Shown here one piece after another: positions 41,755 through 51,971 of a stretch of 64,000 bases of DNA (its first letter is position 1; each line of letters opens with the position of its first letter). Position numbers and translations under genes: made by a program. The stretch is from an uncultured Pseudomonadales bacterium (GTDB taxonomy: Bacteria; Pseudomonadota; Gammaproteobacteria; Pseudomonadales; Azotimanducaceae), in the NCBI GenBank assembly GCA_951813295.1, contig CATOTI010000002.1, forward strand, positions 2,108,001 through 2,172,000, given 5' to 3'. Below the pieces are notes generated by a model that was given only the letters and a program-made list of their open reading frames with translations, ran no database searches and was not told where the DNA came from.

Positions 41755-41919
41755 CTTTCCGCTTTGCGGTTCGTCGGCAGTTTTGCGCGGTGCAAAACTG
41801 CCAGCCGACCAACGCGATGTCTTTCGCTACCGAGTGTGAAACTGCCCGCGACGACGTCGTGAGGCCAGGGGGTTCGGCCTCTCGGTGACCAGCGCGCCGC
41901 GAGGGGCGCTCATCCTGGG
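41755..41919. terminator. Three hairpins between convergent genes
   Basis: The 165-bp convergent gap holds three inverted repeats: 41776-41802 (perfect 11-bp arms GGCAGTTTTGC/GCAAAACTGCC with a 5-base loop), 41861-41881 (GAGGCC/GGCCTC), and 41894-41909 (GCGCC/GGCGC). The first is the best terminator candidate for the VOC gene; the last faces the minus-strand DUF1992-like gene. T tracts are short or missing. Confidence 0.5.
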
Positions 41920-42249
41920 TCAGGTTCTCGAGCGCGGCAACTTCTCGAGTGCGATCGTGACTTTGCCTTGCAGCTCGACGATTTCTCGTTTGATTTCCGC
42001 GGCGCGTTCGGGGTCTGTCTCGATCTCCTGCTGCTCGCGCAACTCCGCGAGCTTCTTCAGCATCTCGACTTCAGGCGGCAGGTAGTTGGCGTTCTTCAGG
42101 ATCTTGTACGTCATCCTGAGTTTCTGGGGCGTTTCCATGAAGCCGTCGTCGAAGTCGAACTTTTTGCCTGTGTATTTGTTCGACCGCACTTCGCCGGACC
42201 GCTCGGCTTGCTTTACCCACTGCTTGATGACTGCGTCGATACCGGCCAT
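41920..42249 (-). CDS. DUF1992 (DnaJ-homologue subfamily C 28-like) domain protein
   Basis: A 109-residue helical protein. SGEVRSNKYTGKKFDFDDG and RMTYKILKNANYLPPEVEML correspond to the DUF1992 pattern (R-M-x-Y-x-I-L-K-N-A-x-x-x-P-x-x-x-E). A charged helix with ELREQQEIETDPERAAEIKR follows. Function is unknown. It lies 14 bp after the four-helix membrane protein gene on the same strand. Confidence 0.78.
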   Translation of the reverse strand: MAGIDAVIKQWVKQAERSGEVRSNKYTGKKFDFDDGFMETPQKLRMTYKILKNANYLPPEVEMLKKLAELREQQEIETDPERAAEIKREIVELQGKVTIALEKLPRSRT

Positions 42250-42263
42250 GGCGTTACCTCCCG

Positions 42264-42698
42264 TTAGTCGTCGTCGTTGAGCATCGAGCCGCCGCCGTAA
42301 GCGGCGTCGGTCAGATCAAAAGCTGCCCGTCGCTCCCGGAACCACGTCGCCGCGCCCGGCAGGAACAGTAGGGCGAGGGCCACGAGGGCGAGCGCTTTGC
42401 CCGCTAGCGAGCCCGTCGAGGTCGCCGCGAGTGCCGTGCCGTAGGAATCGGCGTTGACCAAACCCCAGACCGTGACGATCAGGATCGCGATGATGGCGCC
42501 GCGTACCCAGCCGTGACCGCGCAGCGCGGCAAACGCCAGGTAGCCCCAAAGCATGATGAAGAAAACCTGGGCGCCGTTGCTGATGACGACCTCGCTCATG
42601 AGCATCCACTCGAGCAATAACGCGCCGGCAGCGAGGCCTAGCAGCGCGGCGGCAATCGTGACGTATGCCGGTCTCTCGATCACGTCCTGCGTCGTCAC
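42264..42698 (-). CDS. Small four-helix membrane protein
   Basis: A 144-residue integral membrane protein with four helices (about residues 12-34, 42-61, 66-86, 103-123). It is not a family I recognise. The start is uncertain: GTG at 42698 follows a GAAGGGAAG-like site and sits just before the first helix; an in-frame ATG at 42764 would add 22 basic residues and overlap the GFA gene end. It is the middle gene of a minus-strand trio with GFA and DUF1992. Confidence 0.65.
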   Translation of the reverse strand: MTTQDVIERPAYVTIAAALLGLAAGALLLEWMLMSEVVISNGAQVFFIMLWGYLAFAALRGHGWVRGAIIAILIVTVWGLVNADSYGTALAATSTGSLAGKALALVALALLFLPGAATWFRERRAAFDLTDAAYGGGSMLNDDD

Positions 42699-42760
42699 GT
42701 CGTGGTCTTCCCTTCGGGCATTCTTTGGATTCGAACTTCGGGTTTGGCGGTTGCGCTTGA

Positions 42761-43183
42761 TCATGCGGGCGATGCTGCCCAGGACAACCGGGTGTCGGTA
42801 AAAAAGCCTCGCCGCGGTTCGATGGCTTCGGGGTCGTCGAGGCTGCAGATCGTGATGTCGATCACGTCGGGGTGCTCGGCCAGCTCGCAGGCGATCGGGG
42901 TGCCGCAGGACGAGCAGAAGTAGCGTTTGCCGTGCTCGGACGATTCGAGCTCTTCACAGTGCCCTTTGACGATCGTGAATTCGGTCTTGGGGGCGACGAA
43001 CCAACTCACGAACGCTGCCGCGCTCGTGCGCCGGCACATCGTGCAGTGGCAGTTTCCGGCGGGGTAGTCCGAGCGCGGCACTTGGTAACGGATCGATCCG
43101 CAGAAACAGCCGCCTTCGAGGAATGTCTCGGCGCTTCGATCCGCTCGTTTGTCTGCCGCGCTCTCTTGCGTTGACGAACTCAT
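42761..43183 (-). CDS. GFA/CENP-V family zinc protein
   Basis: A 140-residue GFA-fold protein with cysteine sites Cys26/Cys28 (GGCFCGS), Cys45-x-Cys47-x2-Cys50 (CHCTMC) and FCSSCGTP. The acidic N-terminal 20 residues are extra. The ATG at 43183 has GGAG eight bases upstream; an ATG at 43207 in frame is less well placed. It is the second GFA protein in the window, only moderately similar to the one at 37774, and is divergent from the nuo operon. Confidence 0.87.
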   Translation of the reverse strand: MSSSTQESAADKRADRSAETFLEGGCFCGSIRYQVPRSDYPAGNCHCTMCRRTSAAAFVSWFVAPKTEFTIVKGHCEELESSEHGKRYFCSSCGTPIACELAEHPDVIDITICSLDDPEAIEPRRGFFTDTRLSWAASPA

Positions 43184-43506
43184 GGGATTGATCTCCAGGA
43201 TGCGCACGAAGCCTAAGCCACCATGACTGGGCGACCAGGGTTAGGCGACCGACGTCGGGACGCATCAATCTCAACGATGGAATCCTACGCTTGCGGGGTT
43301 CACGATGTCTCGCGCGACCGGTCGCTCGAGCGGATCTTCGGCGGGTGTTTGGATCGCGTCGGTGGCTGGTAGCCGCTCTTGCGCCGAAACGGCCGCAAAG
43401 GCGCGTAAATACTGCGGTTTCTAGCGCCTTTGGCTTGCCGCTAACAACGCCGAACTGTATTGTGTCGCCGGTTTTTTTCCGCGCTTTTTTTGACTCTGGA
43501 GGGGTG
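43184..43506 (+). promoter_or_regulatory. Upstream region of the nuo operon
   Basis: This 323-bp divergent gap has no convincing gene. It holds an inverted repeat AAAGGCGC...GCGCCTTT (43397-43404 and 43424-43431) and, just after, a weak promoter-like pair TTGCCG (43435-43440) and TATTGT (43458-43463) with 17-bp spacing, 43 bp before the nuoA ATG. The T-rich stretches GTTTTTTT and CTTTTTTT lie between it and the GGAGGGG ribosome site. Confidence 0.35.
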
Positions 43507-43944
43507 ATGGCGGGAAGCGAAGTCGTTGCGCAGGGCGCGGGCGTCCTACCGTTCGTTCTCTATACGCTCGCGGTTGTCGTCGTCTTGGGAGTCGCCCTCC
43601 TCCTGTCGTGGGTCCTGGGCGAAAAAGCCCGCCATGGTGGTGCGCAGGATATTCCGTTCGAGTCCGGCATCGTGTCGGTCGGCGAGGCCGAAGACTCGCG
43701 GCTCTCGATCGAGTTCTACATGGTGGCGATGTTCTTCGTGATCTTCGATCTCGAGACGATATTCATCATCGCGTGGGCGGTGGCCTTCGACGAACTCGGT
43801 TGGACCGGGTTCATCGGCGCGAGCATTTTCATCGTTCTCCTGCTGGTCGCCCTCGTCTACGAATACAAGTCCGGTGCTCTCGACTGGGGCCTCAAACGAC
43901 GTAGCCCTGGTCCATCGTCCTACGCGCGCAGCGAAGCGAATTGA
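43507..43944 (+). CDS. nuoA: NADH-quinone oxidoreductase subunit A
   Basis: A 145-residue membrane subunit with three helices (about 14-35, 70-92, 100-122). The loop [15 protein letters not shown], with the family F-E-S-G, and [18 protein letters not shown] are diagnostic. It anchors the quinone-reduction region of complex I. The ATG at 43507 follows GGAGGGG. It is the first gene of the 13-gene nuo operon; nuoB begins 67 bp downstream. Confidence 0.94.
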   Translation: MAGSEVVAQGAGVLPFVLYTLAVVVVLGVALLLSWVLGEKARHGGAQDIPFESGIVSVGEAEDSRLSIEFYMVAMFFVIFDLETIFIIAWAVAFDELGWTGFIGASIFIVLLLVALVYEYKSGALDWGLKRRSPGPSSYARSEAN

Positions 43945-44011
43945 GCTTAGTGACCGGAAACCAGCAGCAAGCTTTACACCAGATTTTCTATCTAGGAATT
44001 GGGGGGTTCTC

Positions 44012-44695
44012 GTGCAGTGGCGGCTAATCAAGGCTGAACCGGGGGCGCCCATGGCTTCTGTGGACGAGGCATACAACGAAGAGGCGGGCAAGAGCTTTCT
44101 CACCGCGCGCCTCGAAGACCTCGTGGCTTGGGGCAGGTCCAATTCCATCTGGCCTTTCAACTTCGGGCTGTCGTGCTGCTACGTCGAAATGGCGACCTCG
44201 CTGACGTCGCGCCACGATCTCTCCCGCTTCGGCGCGGAGGTGATTCGCGCCACACCGCGCCAGGCGGATCTGATCGTCATTTCGGGCACGGTCTTCCGCA
44301 AGATGGCGCCCGTCGTGCAGCACCTCTACGAGCAACTGCTCGAGCCCCGATGGGTGATCTCGATGGGTTCGTGCGCGAACTCGGGCGGCATGTTCGACGT
44401 CTACAGCGTCGTGCAAGGCGCGGACAAGTTCCTTCCCGTGGACGTTTACGTGCCCGGCTGCCCGCCGCGCCCGGAAGCGTTCATGCAGGGCCTGACGCTC
44501 CTGCAGGAGTCCGTGAAGAACACCCGCCGGCCGTTGTCGTGGGTGATCGGCGAAGACGGTTCGGTCGCGAAGTACGACCCGAGCCAGCGGGATCTCCGAA
44601 CGCCGGAACGAATGCTGGCGACGGACCTGGCGCCACCAACGACGGTTGGTGACGCCCCGCTTTCAAAAGACCTTCTCGGTAAGAAGCGAACCTGA
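44012..44695 (+). CDS. nuoB: NADH-quinone oxidoreductase subunit B
   Basis: A 227-residue subunit carrying the last 4Fe-4S cluster, N2. Ligands are visible in [10 protein letters not shown] (the tandem Cys-Cys), GSCANSGG and VPGCPPRPE. The GTG at 44012 yields [13 protein letters not shown], which matches the N terminus of proteobacterial NuoB, and GGGGGG lies just upstream; a longer frame from 43874 is a shadow of nuoA. The last base of its TGA is the first base of the nuoCD ATG. Confidence 0.94.
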   Translation: MQWRLIKAEPGAPMASVDEAYNEEAGKSFLTARLEDLVAWGRSNSIWPFNFGLSCCYVEMATSLTSRHDLSRFGAEVIRATPRQADLIVISGTVFRKMAPVVQHLYEQLLEPRWVISMGSCANSGGMFDVYSVVQGADKFLPVDVYVPGCPPRPEAFMQGLTLLQESVKNTRRPLSWVIGEDGSVAKYDPSQRDLRTPERMLATDLAPPTTVGDAPLSKDLLGKKRT

Positions 44696-46455
44696 TGTCG
44701 GAAGCGGAAGAACTATCGGCGTCGAACGTGATCGTCGCGGACCTGACGCAACGTTTCGGGCCCGACGCGGCCGTTCAGGAGACCGTCGACGGCATACCGA
44801 CGATTTGGGTGGACAAGGCGCAGATCCAGGACGTGATGCGCTACCTGAAGGGCGAGTCCGCCACGCGCTACGAACTCATGTTCGACCTCTCGGCGATCGA
44901 CGAGCGGGCGCGACAGAACCGGGAAGGTCAGCCGGACTCCGACTTCACCGTTTTCTACCACATGATTTCCCTCTCGGGTGATACGGATCTTCGCATCAAG
45001 GTCGCCCTCGAGGATGGCGAGAGCGTCGACAGTATCGAGTCGATCTATCCGGTCGCGAACTGGTATGAGCGCGAAGCGTTCGACATGTTCGGAATGAAAT
45101 TCGACGACCATCCCAATCTTCAACGAATCCTGACGCCCGCGCTCTGGGAAGGCCATCCGCTGCGGAAGGAGCACCCGGCTCGGGCGACGGAAATGGATCC
45201 GTTCGAAATGACGCCGGAGTTCCAGAAGGCGCAGCAGGATGCCCTCCGGTTCGTGCCCGAGGACTGGGGCATGAGCCTCGAAGCGAAACACACGGACTTC
45301 ATGTTCCTGAATCTGGGGCCGAACCATCCGAGCGTGCACGGCGTCTTTCGAATCGCACTGCAACTCGACGGTGAAATCATCGTCGAGGCCGTCCCCGATA
45401 TCGGCTATCACCACCGTGCGTCGGAGAAGATGTCGGAGCGCCAGTCCTGGCATACCTATATCCCGTACACCGACCGGATCGACTATCTCGGTGGGGTGAT
45501 GAACAACCTGCCGTACGTCATGAACGTCGAGAAGATGGCGGGTATTGAGGTGCCGGAGCGCGCCCAGGTGATCCGCATCATGATGTCGGAATTCTTCCGC
45601 ATCGCGAGTCATCTGCTCTTCTACGGCACGTTCGCGCAGGACGTCGGCCAGATGTCGCCGGTCTTCTACATGTTTGCCGACCGCGAGCGCTTGTTCTCGA
45701 TCGTCGAGGCGATCACCGGCGGGCGGATGCACCCGAGCTGGTTCCGCATCGGTGGGGTGAGCCAGGACCTGCCCGACGGGTGGGACAAGATGATCCTCGA
45801 CTTCTGCGACTACATGCCGGCGCGCCTCGATCACTACGACAAGATGGCGATGCAGAACAAGATCCTGCAACGCCGCACGAAAGGTATCGGTACTTACAAC
45901 ACCCAAGAAGGTCTCGATTGGGGCATCACCGGGGCGTCGTTGCGGGCGACCGGCTCCGACTGGGATCTGCGCAAGAAGCGGCCGTATTCGATGTACGACC
46001 AATTCGAATTCGACGTGCCGACGGCCGATGCGGGCGACTGCTACGCGCGCTGCGAGGTGCGGGTCGAAGAGATCCGCCAGAGTCTCAGGATCATCCGGCA
46101 ATGTGCCGAAAACATGCCGGCGGGCGACTACAAATCTCGGCATCGCTCGGCGACGCCGCCGCTGAAAGAGCGCACGATGCAGGACATCGAGACGCTCATT
46201 CATCATTTCCTGAACGTGAGTTGGGGACCCGTCGTGCCGCCCGGAGAATCGACGACGATCGTCGAGGCGACCAAGGGCTGGAACTCCTACTACTCGGTCT
46301 CCGATGGTGGAACGATGACCTATCGCACGCGCATACGAACGCCGTCCTTCCCCGCACTGCAGCAAATCCCGTTGATTAGTCGTGGGTTCATGGTGGCGGA
46401 CCTGATCGCCATCATCGCCAGCATCGACTTCGTCATGGCGGACGTCGACCGATGA
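44695..46455 (+). CDS. nuoCD: Fused NADH-quinone oxidoreductase subunits C and D
   Basis: A 586-residue fusion. Residues about 1-195 are NuoC (30-kDa; [20 protein letters not shown] motif) and about 200-586 NuoD (49-kDa; [27 protein letters not shown] and the C-terminal [19 protein letters not shown]). NuoD forms the quinone pocket with NuoB. The fused form occurs in many gammaproteobacteria including E. coli. The start is immediately coupled to nuoB; nuoE overlaps its end by 4 bp. Confidence 0.96.
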   Translation: MSEAEELSASNVIVADLTQRFGPDAAVQETVDGIPTIWVDKAQIQDVMRYLKGESATRYELMFDLSAIDERARQNREGQPDSDFTVFYHMISLSGDTDLRIKVALEDGESVDSIESIYPVANWYEREAFDMFGMKFDDHPNLQRILTPALWEGHPLRKEHPARATEMDPFEMTPEFQKAQQDALRFVPEDWGMSLEAKHTDFMFLNLGPNHPSVHGVFRIALQLDGEIIVEAVPDIGYHHRASEKMSERQSWHTYIPYTDRIDYLGGVMNNLPYVMNVEKMAGIEVPERAQVIRIMMSEFFRIASHLLFYGTFAQDVGQMSPVFYMFADRERLFSIVEAITGGRMHPSWFRIGGVSQDLPDGWDKMILDFCDYMPARLDHYDKMAMQNKILQRRTKGIGTYNTQEGLDWGITGASLRATGSDWDLRKKRPYSMYDQFEFDVPTADAGDCYARCEVRVEEIRQSLRIIRQCAENMPAGDYKSRHRSATPPLKERTMQDIETLIHHFLNVSWGPVVPPGESTTIVEATKGWNSYYSVSDGGTMTYRTRIRTPSFPALQQIPLISRGFMVADLIAIIASIDFVMADVDR

Positions 46456-46934
46456 GCGATCTGATTCAGATTCTTTCCGACGAGGAAATCGCAGCGATCG
46501 AACACGAGTGCGACCACCTGCCGGATCGTCAGTCGGCCGCGATCGGCGCGATGATGATCGTGCAGAAGCACCGTGGATGGGTCTCGGACGACAGCCTGAA
46601 CGCGATCGCCCGGCTGCTCGACATGTCGCCCGAGGCACTCGACAGTATCGCGACCTTCTACAACCTGATCTTCCGTCAGCCCGTCGGACGCCACGTCGTG
46701 ATGGTGTGCGACAGCGTGTCGTGCTACGTCATGGGCGCCGACGGACTAAAGACGCAGGTCGAGGAATACCTCGGCATCAAGATGGGCGAGACGACCGAAG
46801 ACGATCGTTTCACGCTCTTGCCGATCGTCTGCCTCGGGGCCTGTGACCGGGCGCCGACCATGCTGATCGACGAGGAACTCGTCGGCGACGTGTCAGCCGA
46901 GAACTTCGACGAAATCTTCGGCAGGTTCGAATGA
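46452..46934 (+). CDS. nuoE: NADH-quinone oxidoreductase subunit E
   Basis: A 160-residue thioredoxin-like subunit with a 2Fe-2S cluster (N1a). Ligands are in VCDSVSC (C-x4-C) and CLGAC (C-x3-C). [16 protein letters not shown] and [15 protein letters not shown] are family blocks. It overlaps nuoCD by 4 bp (ATGA). NuoF starts 58 bp later. Confidence 0.94.
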   Translation: MSDLIQILSDEEIAAIEHECDHLPDRQSAAIGAMMIVQKHRGWVSDDSLNAIARLLDMSPEALDSIATFYNLIFRQPVGRHVVMVCDSVSCYVMGADGLKTQVEEYLGIKMGETTEDDRFTLLPIVCLGACDRAPTMLIDEELVGDVSAENFDEIFGRFE

Positions 46935-46992
46935 TCGAGCAACGATTCCACCCTTACCGAACTCGTTCTTACCGAAGCGGGAGGTCCGCCTA

Positions 46993-48285
46993 ATGGCCGA
47001 CGACGTCCGACCACTGATCGGCATCATCGATGCCCACGGCGGCAAGCTGGACCTTGCCGCATACGAATCACACGACGGCTACGCGGGCGCGCGCAGTGCG
47101 CTGACCGAAATGACGCCCCCAGACGTCATCGACCTCGTCAAGGCAGCCAACCTGCGCGGACGCGGTGGCGCCGGTTTCCCGACGGGAATGAAATGGAGCT
47201 TCGTTCCTCAAGGGGACGACGTCGGGCTCAAGTATCTCGTCTGCAACGGCGACGAGATGGAGCCGGGAACGTTCAAAGATCGCTACCTCATCACCTACAA
47301 CCCGCACGTGCTGATCGAAGGCATGATCATCGGTGCTTTCGCGATCCAGGCCGAAGAAGGCTACGTCTTCCTGCGCGGCGAGTATCACGAGCCATACGCC
47401 GAACTCGACAAGGCCATCAAAGAGGCCTACGCGAAGGGGTATCTCGGCAAGAACATCTTCGGCACCGACTTCAGTTTCGATCTGCGCATCCACAGTTCCG
47501 GCGGGCGATACATCTGTGGCGAAGAGACGGCGCTCTTGAATGCGCTGGAAGGCAAACGCGCGAATCCGCGTCAGAAGCCACCATTCCCGCCCGCGAGCGG
47601 GGCCTGGGGACGGCCGACGATCGTCAACAACGTCGAGAGCTACTGCAACGTACCGGGGATCCTTCGCAACGGCGCCCAGTGGTACCAGGACCTGGGCTCA
47701 GGCGACGATGCTGGCACCAAGATGTATGGCGTTTCGGGCCGGGTGAACAAGCCCGGGCTCTGGGAACTGCCGATCGGAACGACCGTTCGCCAGATCATCG
47801 ATGAGCACGCCGGTGGTATGCGCGACGGCTATCGGCTGCGCGGATTCCTTCCCGGCGGGGCATCGACCGACTTCCTCGTCGAAGAGCACCTCGATCTCGC
47901 CATGGACTACGGCACGATCCAGGCGGCGGGTAGCCGGATGGGCACGGGCACGATGATCCTCATGGACGACTCGATCTGTCCGGTCGACATGGTGCGCAAC
48001 CTCGAGCATTTCTTCGCCCAGGAGTCGTGTGGATTCTGTACGCCCTGTCGCGATGGTCTGCCTTGGGTCGAGGAACTCCTCATCGACATAGAGGAAGGCC
48101 GCGCCCAGGAAGGGGATCTGGAATTGCTCGAGCGGAACGCGCAATTCATCGGCGGCCCGACCAATACGTTCTGTCTGCACGCGCCCGGCGCGATCGAACC
48201 GCTTCAGAGCGCGTTGAAGTACTTCCGTGAAGACTTCGAAGAACACATCAAGACGGGCAAGTGCCCGTACAACGGACGAGCTTAA
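46993..48285 (+). CDS. nuoF: NADH-quinone oxidoreductase subunit F
   Basis: A 430-residue subunit binding NADH, FMN and cluster N3. The dinucleotide site GRGGAGFPTGMKW is at about residues 56-68, YLVCNGDEMEPGTFKDR binds FMN, and the 4Fe-4S site reads ESCGFCTPCRDG with the last Cys in TFCLHAPGA. GAGGTCC precedes the ATG. NuoG starts 2 bp downstream. Confidence 0.96.
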   Translation: MADDVRPLIGIIDAHGGKLDLAAYESHDGYAGARSALTEMTPPDVIDLVKAANLRGRGGAGFPTGMKWSFVPQGDDVGLKYLVCNGDEMEPGTFKDRYLITYNPHVLIEGMIIGAFAIQAEEGYVFLRGEYHEPYAELDKAIKEAYAKGYLGKNIFGTDFSFDLRIHSSGGRYICGEETALLNALEGKRANPRQKPPFPPASGAWGRPTIVNNVESYCNVPGILRNGAQWYQDLGSGDDAGTKMYGVSGRVNKPGLWELPIGTTVRQIIDEHAGGMRDGYRLRGFLPGGASTDFLVEEHLDLAMDYGTIQAAGSRMGTGTMILMDDSICPVDMVRNLEHFFAQESCGFCTPCRDGLPWVEELLIDIEEGRAQEGDLELLERNAQFIGGPTNTFCLHAPGAIEPLQSALKYFREDFEEHIKTGKCPYNGRA

Positions 48286-48287
48286 GT

Positions 48288-50996
48288 ATGGCGGTCGTTA
48301 ACATCGACGGGCGGGACTACGAACTCACCGCCGGCGACAATTTGCTTCAGGCGGTGTTGTCCGAAGCGCTCGAATTGCCGTACTTCTGCTGGCATCCGGC
48401 GATGGGCTCGGTCGGTTCCTGCCGGCTTTGCGCGGTGATCGAATACGCCGACGAAAACGACGAGCGCGGGCGTCTGCAGATGGCCTGCATGATGCCGGTC
48501 CGCGACGGCATGCGGGTATCGCTCTCGGCCGATTTCGCTTCGAAGTTCCGCGAGCAGATCATCGAGTGGTTGATGGAGAACCACCCGCACGACTGTCCCG
48601 TCTGCGAAGAAGGTGGCGAATGTCATCTGCAAGACATGACCGTCATGACCGGTCACTCGATGCGCGAGTATCGCGGCACCAAGCGCACCTGGGAGAATCA
48701 GGATCTCGGGCCTTTCATCGGCCATGAGATGAACCGCTGCATCACCTGCTATCGCTGCGTTCGCTATTACCGCGACTACGCGGGCGGTAAGGATCTGGAC
48801 GCGTTCGGTTCGCGTGCGCGTATGTATTTCGGTCGCGAGGACGAAGGCACGCTCGAGTCGGAGTTCGCCGGCAATCTCGTCGAGGTTTGCCCGACCGGCG
48901 TTTTCACCGACAAGCCCTTCTCCAAGCACTACACGCGTAAGTGGGACCTGCAATCCGCACCGTCCGTTTGTCCCGGTTGCTCGGTTGGCTGCAACACGAT
49001 CGCCTCGGAGCGCTACGGCGTACTGAAGCGTGTTCACAATCGCTACCACGGCGAGGTCAATCGTTACTTCCTCTGCGACCGTGGTCGCTTCGGCATCCAC
49101 TACGTCAACAACGAAACGCGAATACGCTTGAGCGGCGTTCGTGCGGACGACGGCGCCTTCGAGGCCCGCGGGCGAGACCAAGCGCTCGAGCAGGCAGCCG
49201 CGGCCATCGGTTCGGGTCCCATCGTCGGGATCGGCTCGCCGCGCGCGTCGATCGAGGCGAACTACGCGCTCAAAGCGCTTGTCGGGGAAGAGAATTTCTC
49301 GATTGGCGTGAGCGCCGCCGAGGCGCAGGCGCTTGATGCGGCCGTCGACGTCTACCGAACGGCTGGCTTCAAGCTGCCGAGCGTCACCGACATGGAATCG
49401 GCCGATGCGGTGCTCATTCTCGGAGAGGACGTCTCCAATACGGCCGCGCGCATTGCCCTCGCGATCCGCCAGACGGTTCGATCCGTTACCTTCGACATGG
49501 CCGATACCGCCGGGATCCCGCAGTGGCAGGACGCTGGTGTGCGTGGCCATGGCCAGCACGCCAAGAGCCCGGTTTTCATCGCGACGGCCGCTTCGACCCG
49601 GCTCGATGACATCGCGACGGCGCGATTCAGTGGCGATGCGAACGCGATCGCGGCGGCGGGATTTGCCATCGCCAACGCCATCGACGGTGCTTTTGCCGAG
49701 GGTGCCGCTTCCGATTTCACCGCCGAGGTTGCGGAGGCCCTCAAGGGTGCAAAGAACCCCCTGATCATTTCCGGTACTGCGCTTGCTAACACGGCCGTGG
49801 TTCAAGCGGCTGCGAATATCGCCTGGGCCCTTGCCGGCGGCGATGCCGAGCCGATGCTCGCGTACGTCGGCCAGGAATCGAACAGCTTCGGTGCCGCCCT
49901 GCTGGGTGGTGGGCTAGCGCTCGAAGAGGCTGTGGCTCGCGGCAAGGATTCCGCAGCGATCGTCCTGGAGAACGATCTTCATCGCCGGTTACCGGCGGAT
50001 CAGATCGACTTGGGTCATGCGATCGTGCTCGATTCACTGGAGCACGCGACGGCCGAGCAGGCGAAAGTCGTCATGCCGGCCGCGACGTTCGCGGAACAGA
50101 CCGGCACGTTCGTCAATTTCGAAACCCGCGCGCAGCGTTTCTACCAGGTGTTCGAGCCGACGGACGAGATTGCTCCGAGCTGGCGTTGGTTGGTGGCGTT
50201 GGCCGACGCGCTCGGTCGCAGCGACATCGCTTTCGAGCACATTGACGAACTCACGGGCGCCGCTGCGGCGGCTCCGGGTCTTGCTGGCATCGAAGCAGTT
50301 GCGCCGACCGCCGATTTCCGTGTCGAAGCGGACGCCAAGATTCCCCGTCAGAGCCACCGTTACAGCGGCCGGACGGCAATGCGCGCGGACGTCAGCGTGC
50401 ATGAACCAAAGGCGACGATCGACGAAGAAACACCGCTCGCTTATTCGATGGAAGGCCAGAATCAGGGCAAGCAGCCGGGTTCGGTCGTTCCCTATGTCTG
50501 GACGCCGGGATGGAACTCCAACCAGTCGGTCTTCAAGTTCCAGCAAGAGATCAGTGGTCATCTCGTCGGCGGAGATCCTGGTGTGCGCCTCGTGGCGGCG
50601 GCTGATAGCGCCGGCCAGGCTGATCGTTTCCGTGATGCGCCTACCCCGTCGGCGGGCGACGGCCTGACGGCCATTCCCCTGCACGACGTTTTCGCGAGTG
50701 GTGAGCTGACAGCACAGTCGGCCCCGGTGCTCGATCGGGCGCCCGCGCCCTACGCGATTTTGAATCCCGCGGACGCCCAGGCGCTCGGCGTGGTCGATGG
50801 TGACGGGGTTGCGGTCGACGGCCTTGGGGTGAGCCTCGAGGTGAAGGTCGATGCGAATGCCGCGGCCGGTGGTGTCTCGCTCGCGCAGGGCTGGCCGGGT
50901 GTCGCGCCGCTAGGCAATGAACGCGTCGCGGTTTCCAAGGACTCGGGTTTCGTGCGTCGCGGTCACGCGGACCCCAACATGATTACGAAGGGCTAA
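48288..50996 (+). CDS. nuoG: NADH-quinone oxidoreductase subunit G
   Basis: A 902-residue subunit with the N-terminal iron-sulfur chain and a molybdopterin-oxidoreductase-like body. Cluster sites: 2Fe-2S (PYFCWHPAMGSVGSCRLC), N4/N5 (HDCPVCEEGGECHLQ and CITCYRCVRY) and CPGCSVGC...LCD, spaced C-x2-C-x3-C-x27-C, matching the extra cluster N7. The body beyond about residue 300 is low in conserved catalytic residues, as normal. The ATG at 48288 is used. Confidence 0.95.
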   Translation: MAVVNIDGRDYELTAGDNLLQAVLSEALELPYFCWHPAMGSVGSCRLCAVIEYADENDERGRLQMACMMPVRDGMRVSLSADFASKFREQIIEWLMENHPHDCPVCEEGGECHLQDMTVMTGHSMREYRGTKRTWENQDLGPFIGHEMNRCITCYRCVRYYRDYAGGKDLDAFGSRARMYFGREDEGTLESEFAGNLVEVCPTGVFTDKPFSKHYTRKWDLQSAPSVCPGCSVGCNTIASERYGVLKRVHNRYHGEVNRYFLCDRGRFGIHYVNNETRIRLSGVRADDGAFEARGRDQALEQAAAAIGSGPIVGIGSPRASIEANYALKALVGEENFSIGVSAAEAQALDAAVDVYRTAGFKLPSVTDMESADAVLILGEDVSNTAARIALAIRQTVRSVTFDMADTAGIPQWQDAGVRGHGQHAKSPVFIATAASTRLDDIATARFSGDANAIAAAGFAIANAIDGAFAEGAASDFTAEVAEALKGAKNPLIISGTALANTAVVQAAANIAWALAGGDAEPMLAYVGQESNSFGAALLGGGLALEEAVARGKDSAAIVLENDLHRRLPADQIDLGHAIVLDSLEHATAEQAKVVMPAATFAEQTGTFVNFETRAQRFYQVFEPTDEIAPSWRWLVALADALGRSDIAFEHIDELTGAAAAAPGLAGIEAVAPTADFRVEADAKIPRQSHRYSGRTAMRADVSVHEPKATIDEETPLAYSMEGQNQGKQPGSVVPYVWTPGWNSNQSVFKFQQEISGHLVGGDPGVRLVAAADSAGQADRFRDAPTPSAGDGLTAIPLHDVFASGELTAQSAPVLDRAPAPYAILNPADAQALGVVDGDGVAVDGLGVSLEVKVDANAAAGGVSLAQGWPGVAPLGNERVAVSKDSGFVRRGHADPNMITKG

Positions 50997-50999
50997 CCG

Positions 51000-51971
51000 A
51001 TGGAACTGTTCGGTTTCGAGCTCAGCTGGAGCTACATCCTCATCCTGCCGCTGTGTGTCGGCGGTCTGGTGGCGGTGATGTTCCTGCAGTGGTGGGAGCG
51101 TCGAATTCTCGGCTTCTGGCAGGACCGGCTCGGTCCGAACCGGGCCGGCTGGTTTGGCATTCTCCAGGGCGTCGCCGATGGCGTGAAGTTCCTGTTCAAG
51201 GACGACTGGGTCCCGCCGTTCGGTGACCGTGTCCTTTTTGTCCTGGCGCCCGCGATCATCGTGGCGTCGATGCTGATGGTGCTCGCCATCATTCCGTTCG
51301 CGCCGGACATGTGGGTGGTGAACACCAACATTGCCGTTCTCTTCTTCCTGGCGATGTCCTCCCTTGCGGTCTACGGCGTCCTGCTCGGCGGTTTCGCCAG
51401 CAACAACAAGTACGCGCTCCTCGGCAGCCTCCGGGCCGCGGCACAGATGGTGACTTACGAGGTCTTCATGGGCCTCTCGCTCATGGGTGTCGTCATCCAT
51501 GTCGGTTCGTTCAGCCTGGTCGACATCGTCAACGCCCAGGAGGATCTCTGGTTCATCGTGCCGCAGTTCCTGGGCTTCGTTATCTTCATGATCGCGGGCA
51601 TCGCCGAGACCCATCGACTGCCTTTCGACTTGCCGGAAGCGGAGCATGAACTCACTGCCGGGTTCCACACCGAATACTCAGGCTTCAAATTCGCGCTGAT
51701 CGAGTGCGGCGGCTATATCGGCATGATTGCGACGTCGTGCCTCATCGCGCTGCTCTTCTTCGGCGGATGGTTGGGTGGACCGAGCTTCCTGCCGCCGCTC
51801 GTCTGGTTCGGCATGAAGGTGATCTTCTTCATCCACGTTTTCATTCTGCTGCGTGCCGCGATTCCGCGGCCGCGCTACGACCAACTCATGGGTTTGGGTT
51901 GGAAAGTCCTGCTGCCGTTGACCTTGTTGAACGTCATGGTCACCGGCTTCCTGAAGCTCTGGATGCAATAA
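51000..51971 (+). CDS. nuoH: NADH-quinone oxidoreductase subunit H
   Basis: A 323-residue membrane subunit with about eight helices that connects the quinone site to the proton pumps. Diagnostic blocks: WWERRILGFWQDRLGPNRAG, DGVKFLFKDDWVP, IAGIAETHRLPFDLPEAE (the acidic E-channel loop) and RAAIPRPRYDQLMGLGWK. Its TAA is directly followed by the nuoI ATG. Confidence 0.96.
   Translation: MELFGFELSWSYILILPLCVGGLVAVMFLQWWERRILGFWQDRLGPNRAGWFGILQGVADGVKFLFKDDWVPPFGDRVLFVLAPAIIVASMLMVLAIIPFAPDMWVVNTNIAVLFFLAMSSLAVYGVLLGGFASNNKYALLGSLRAAAQMVTYEVFMGLSLMGVVIHVGSFSLVDIVNAQEDLWFIVPQFLGFVIFMIAGIAETHRLPFDLPEAEHELTAGFHTEYSGFKFALIECGGYIGMIATSCLIALLFFGGWLGGPSFLPPLVWFGMKVIFFIHVFILLRAAIPRPRYDQLMGLGWKVLLPLTLLNVMVTGFLKLWMQ

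Noticed and set aside
43184..43506. tRNA gene upstream of nuoA
   Set aside because: Some bacteria have tRNA genes near nuo. No T-loop GTTCGANNC with matching acceptor arms was found in this gap.
44713..46638. Long minus-strand open frame opposite nuoCD
   Set aside because: The plus strand encodes a highly conserved complex I subunit; the antisense translation is Arg/His-rich without family features.
48282..49805. Minus-strand open frame opposite nuoG
   Set aside because: Same shadow pattern; no domain and opposite to clear iron-sulfur motifs.
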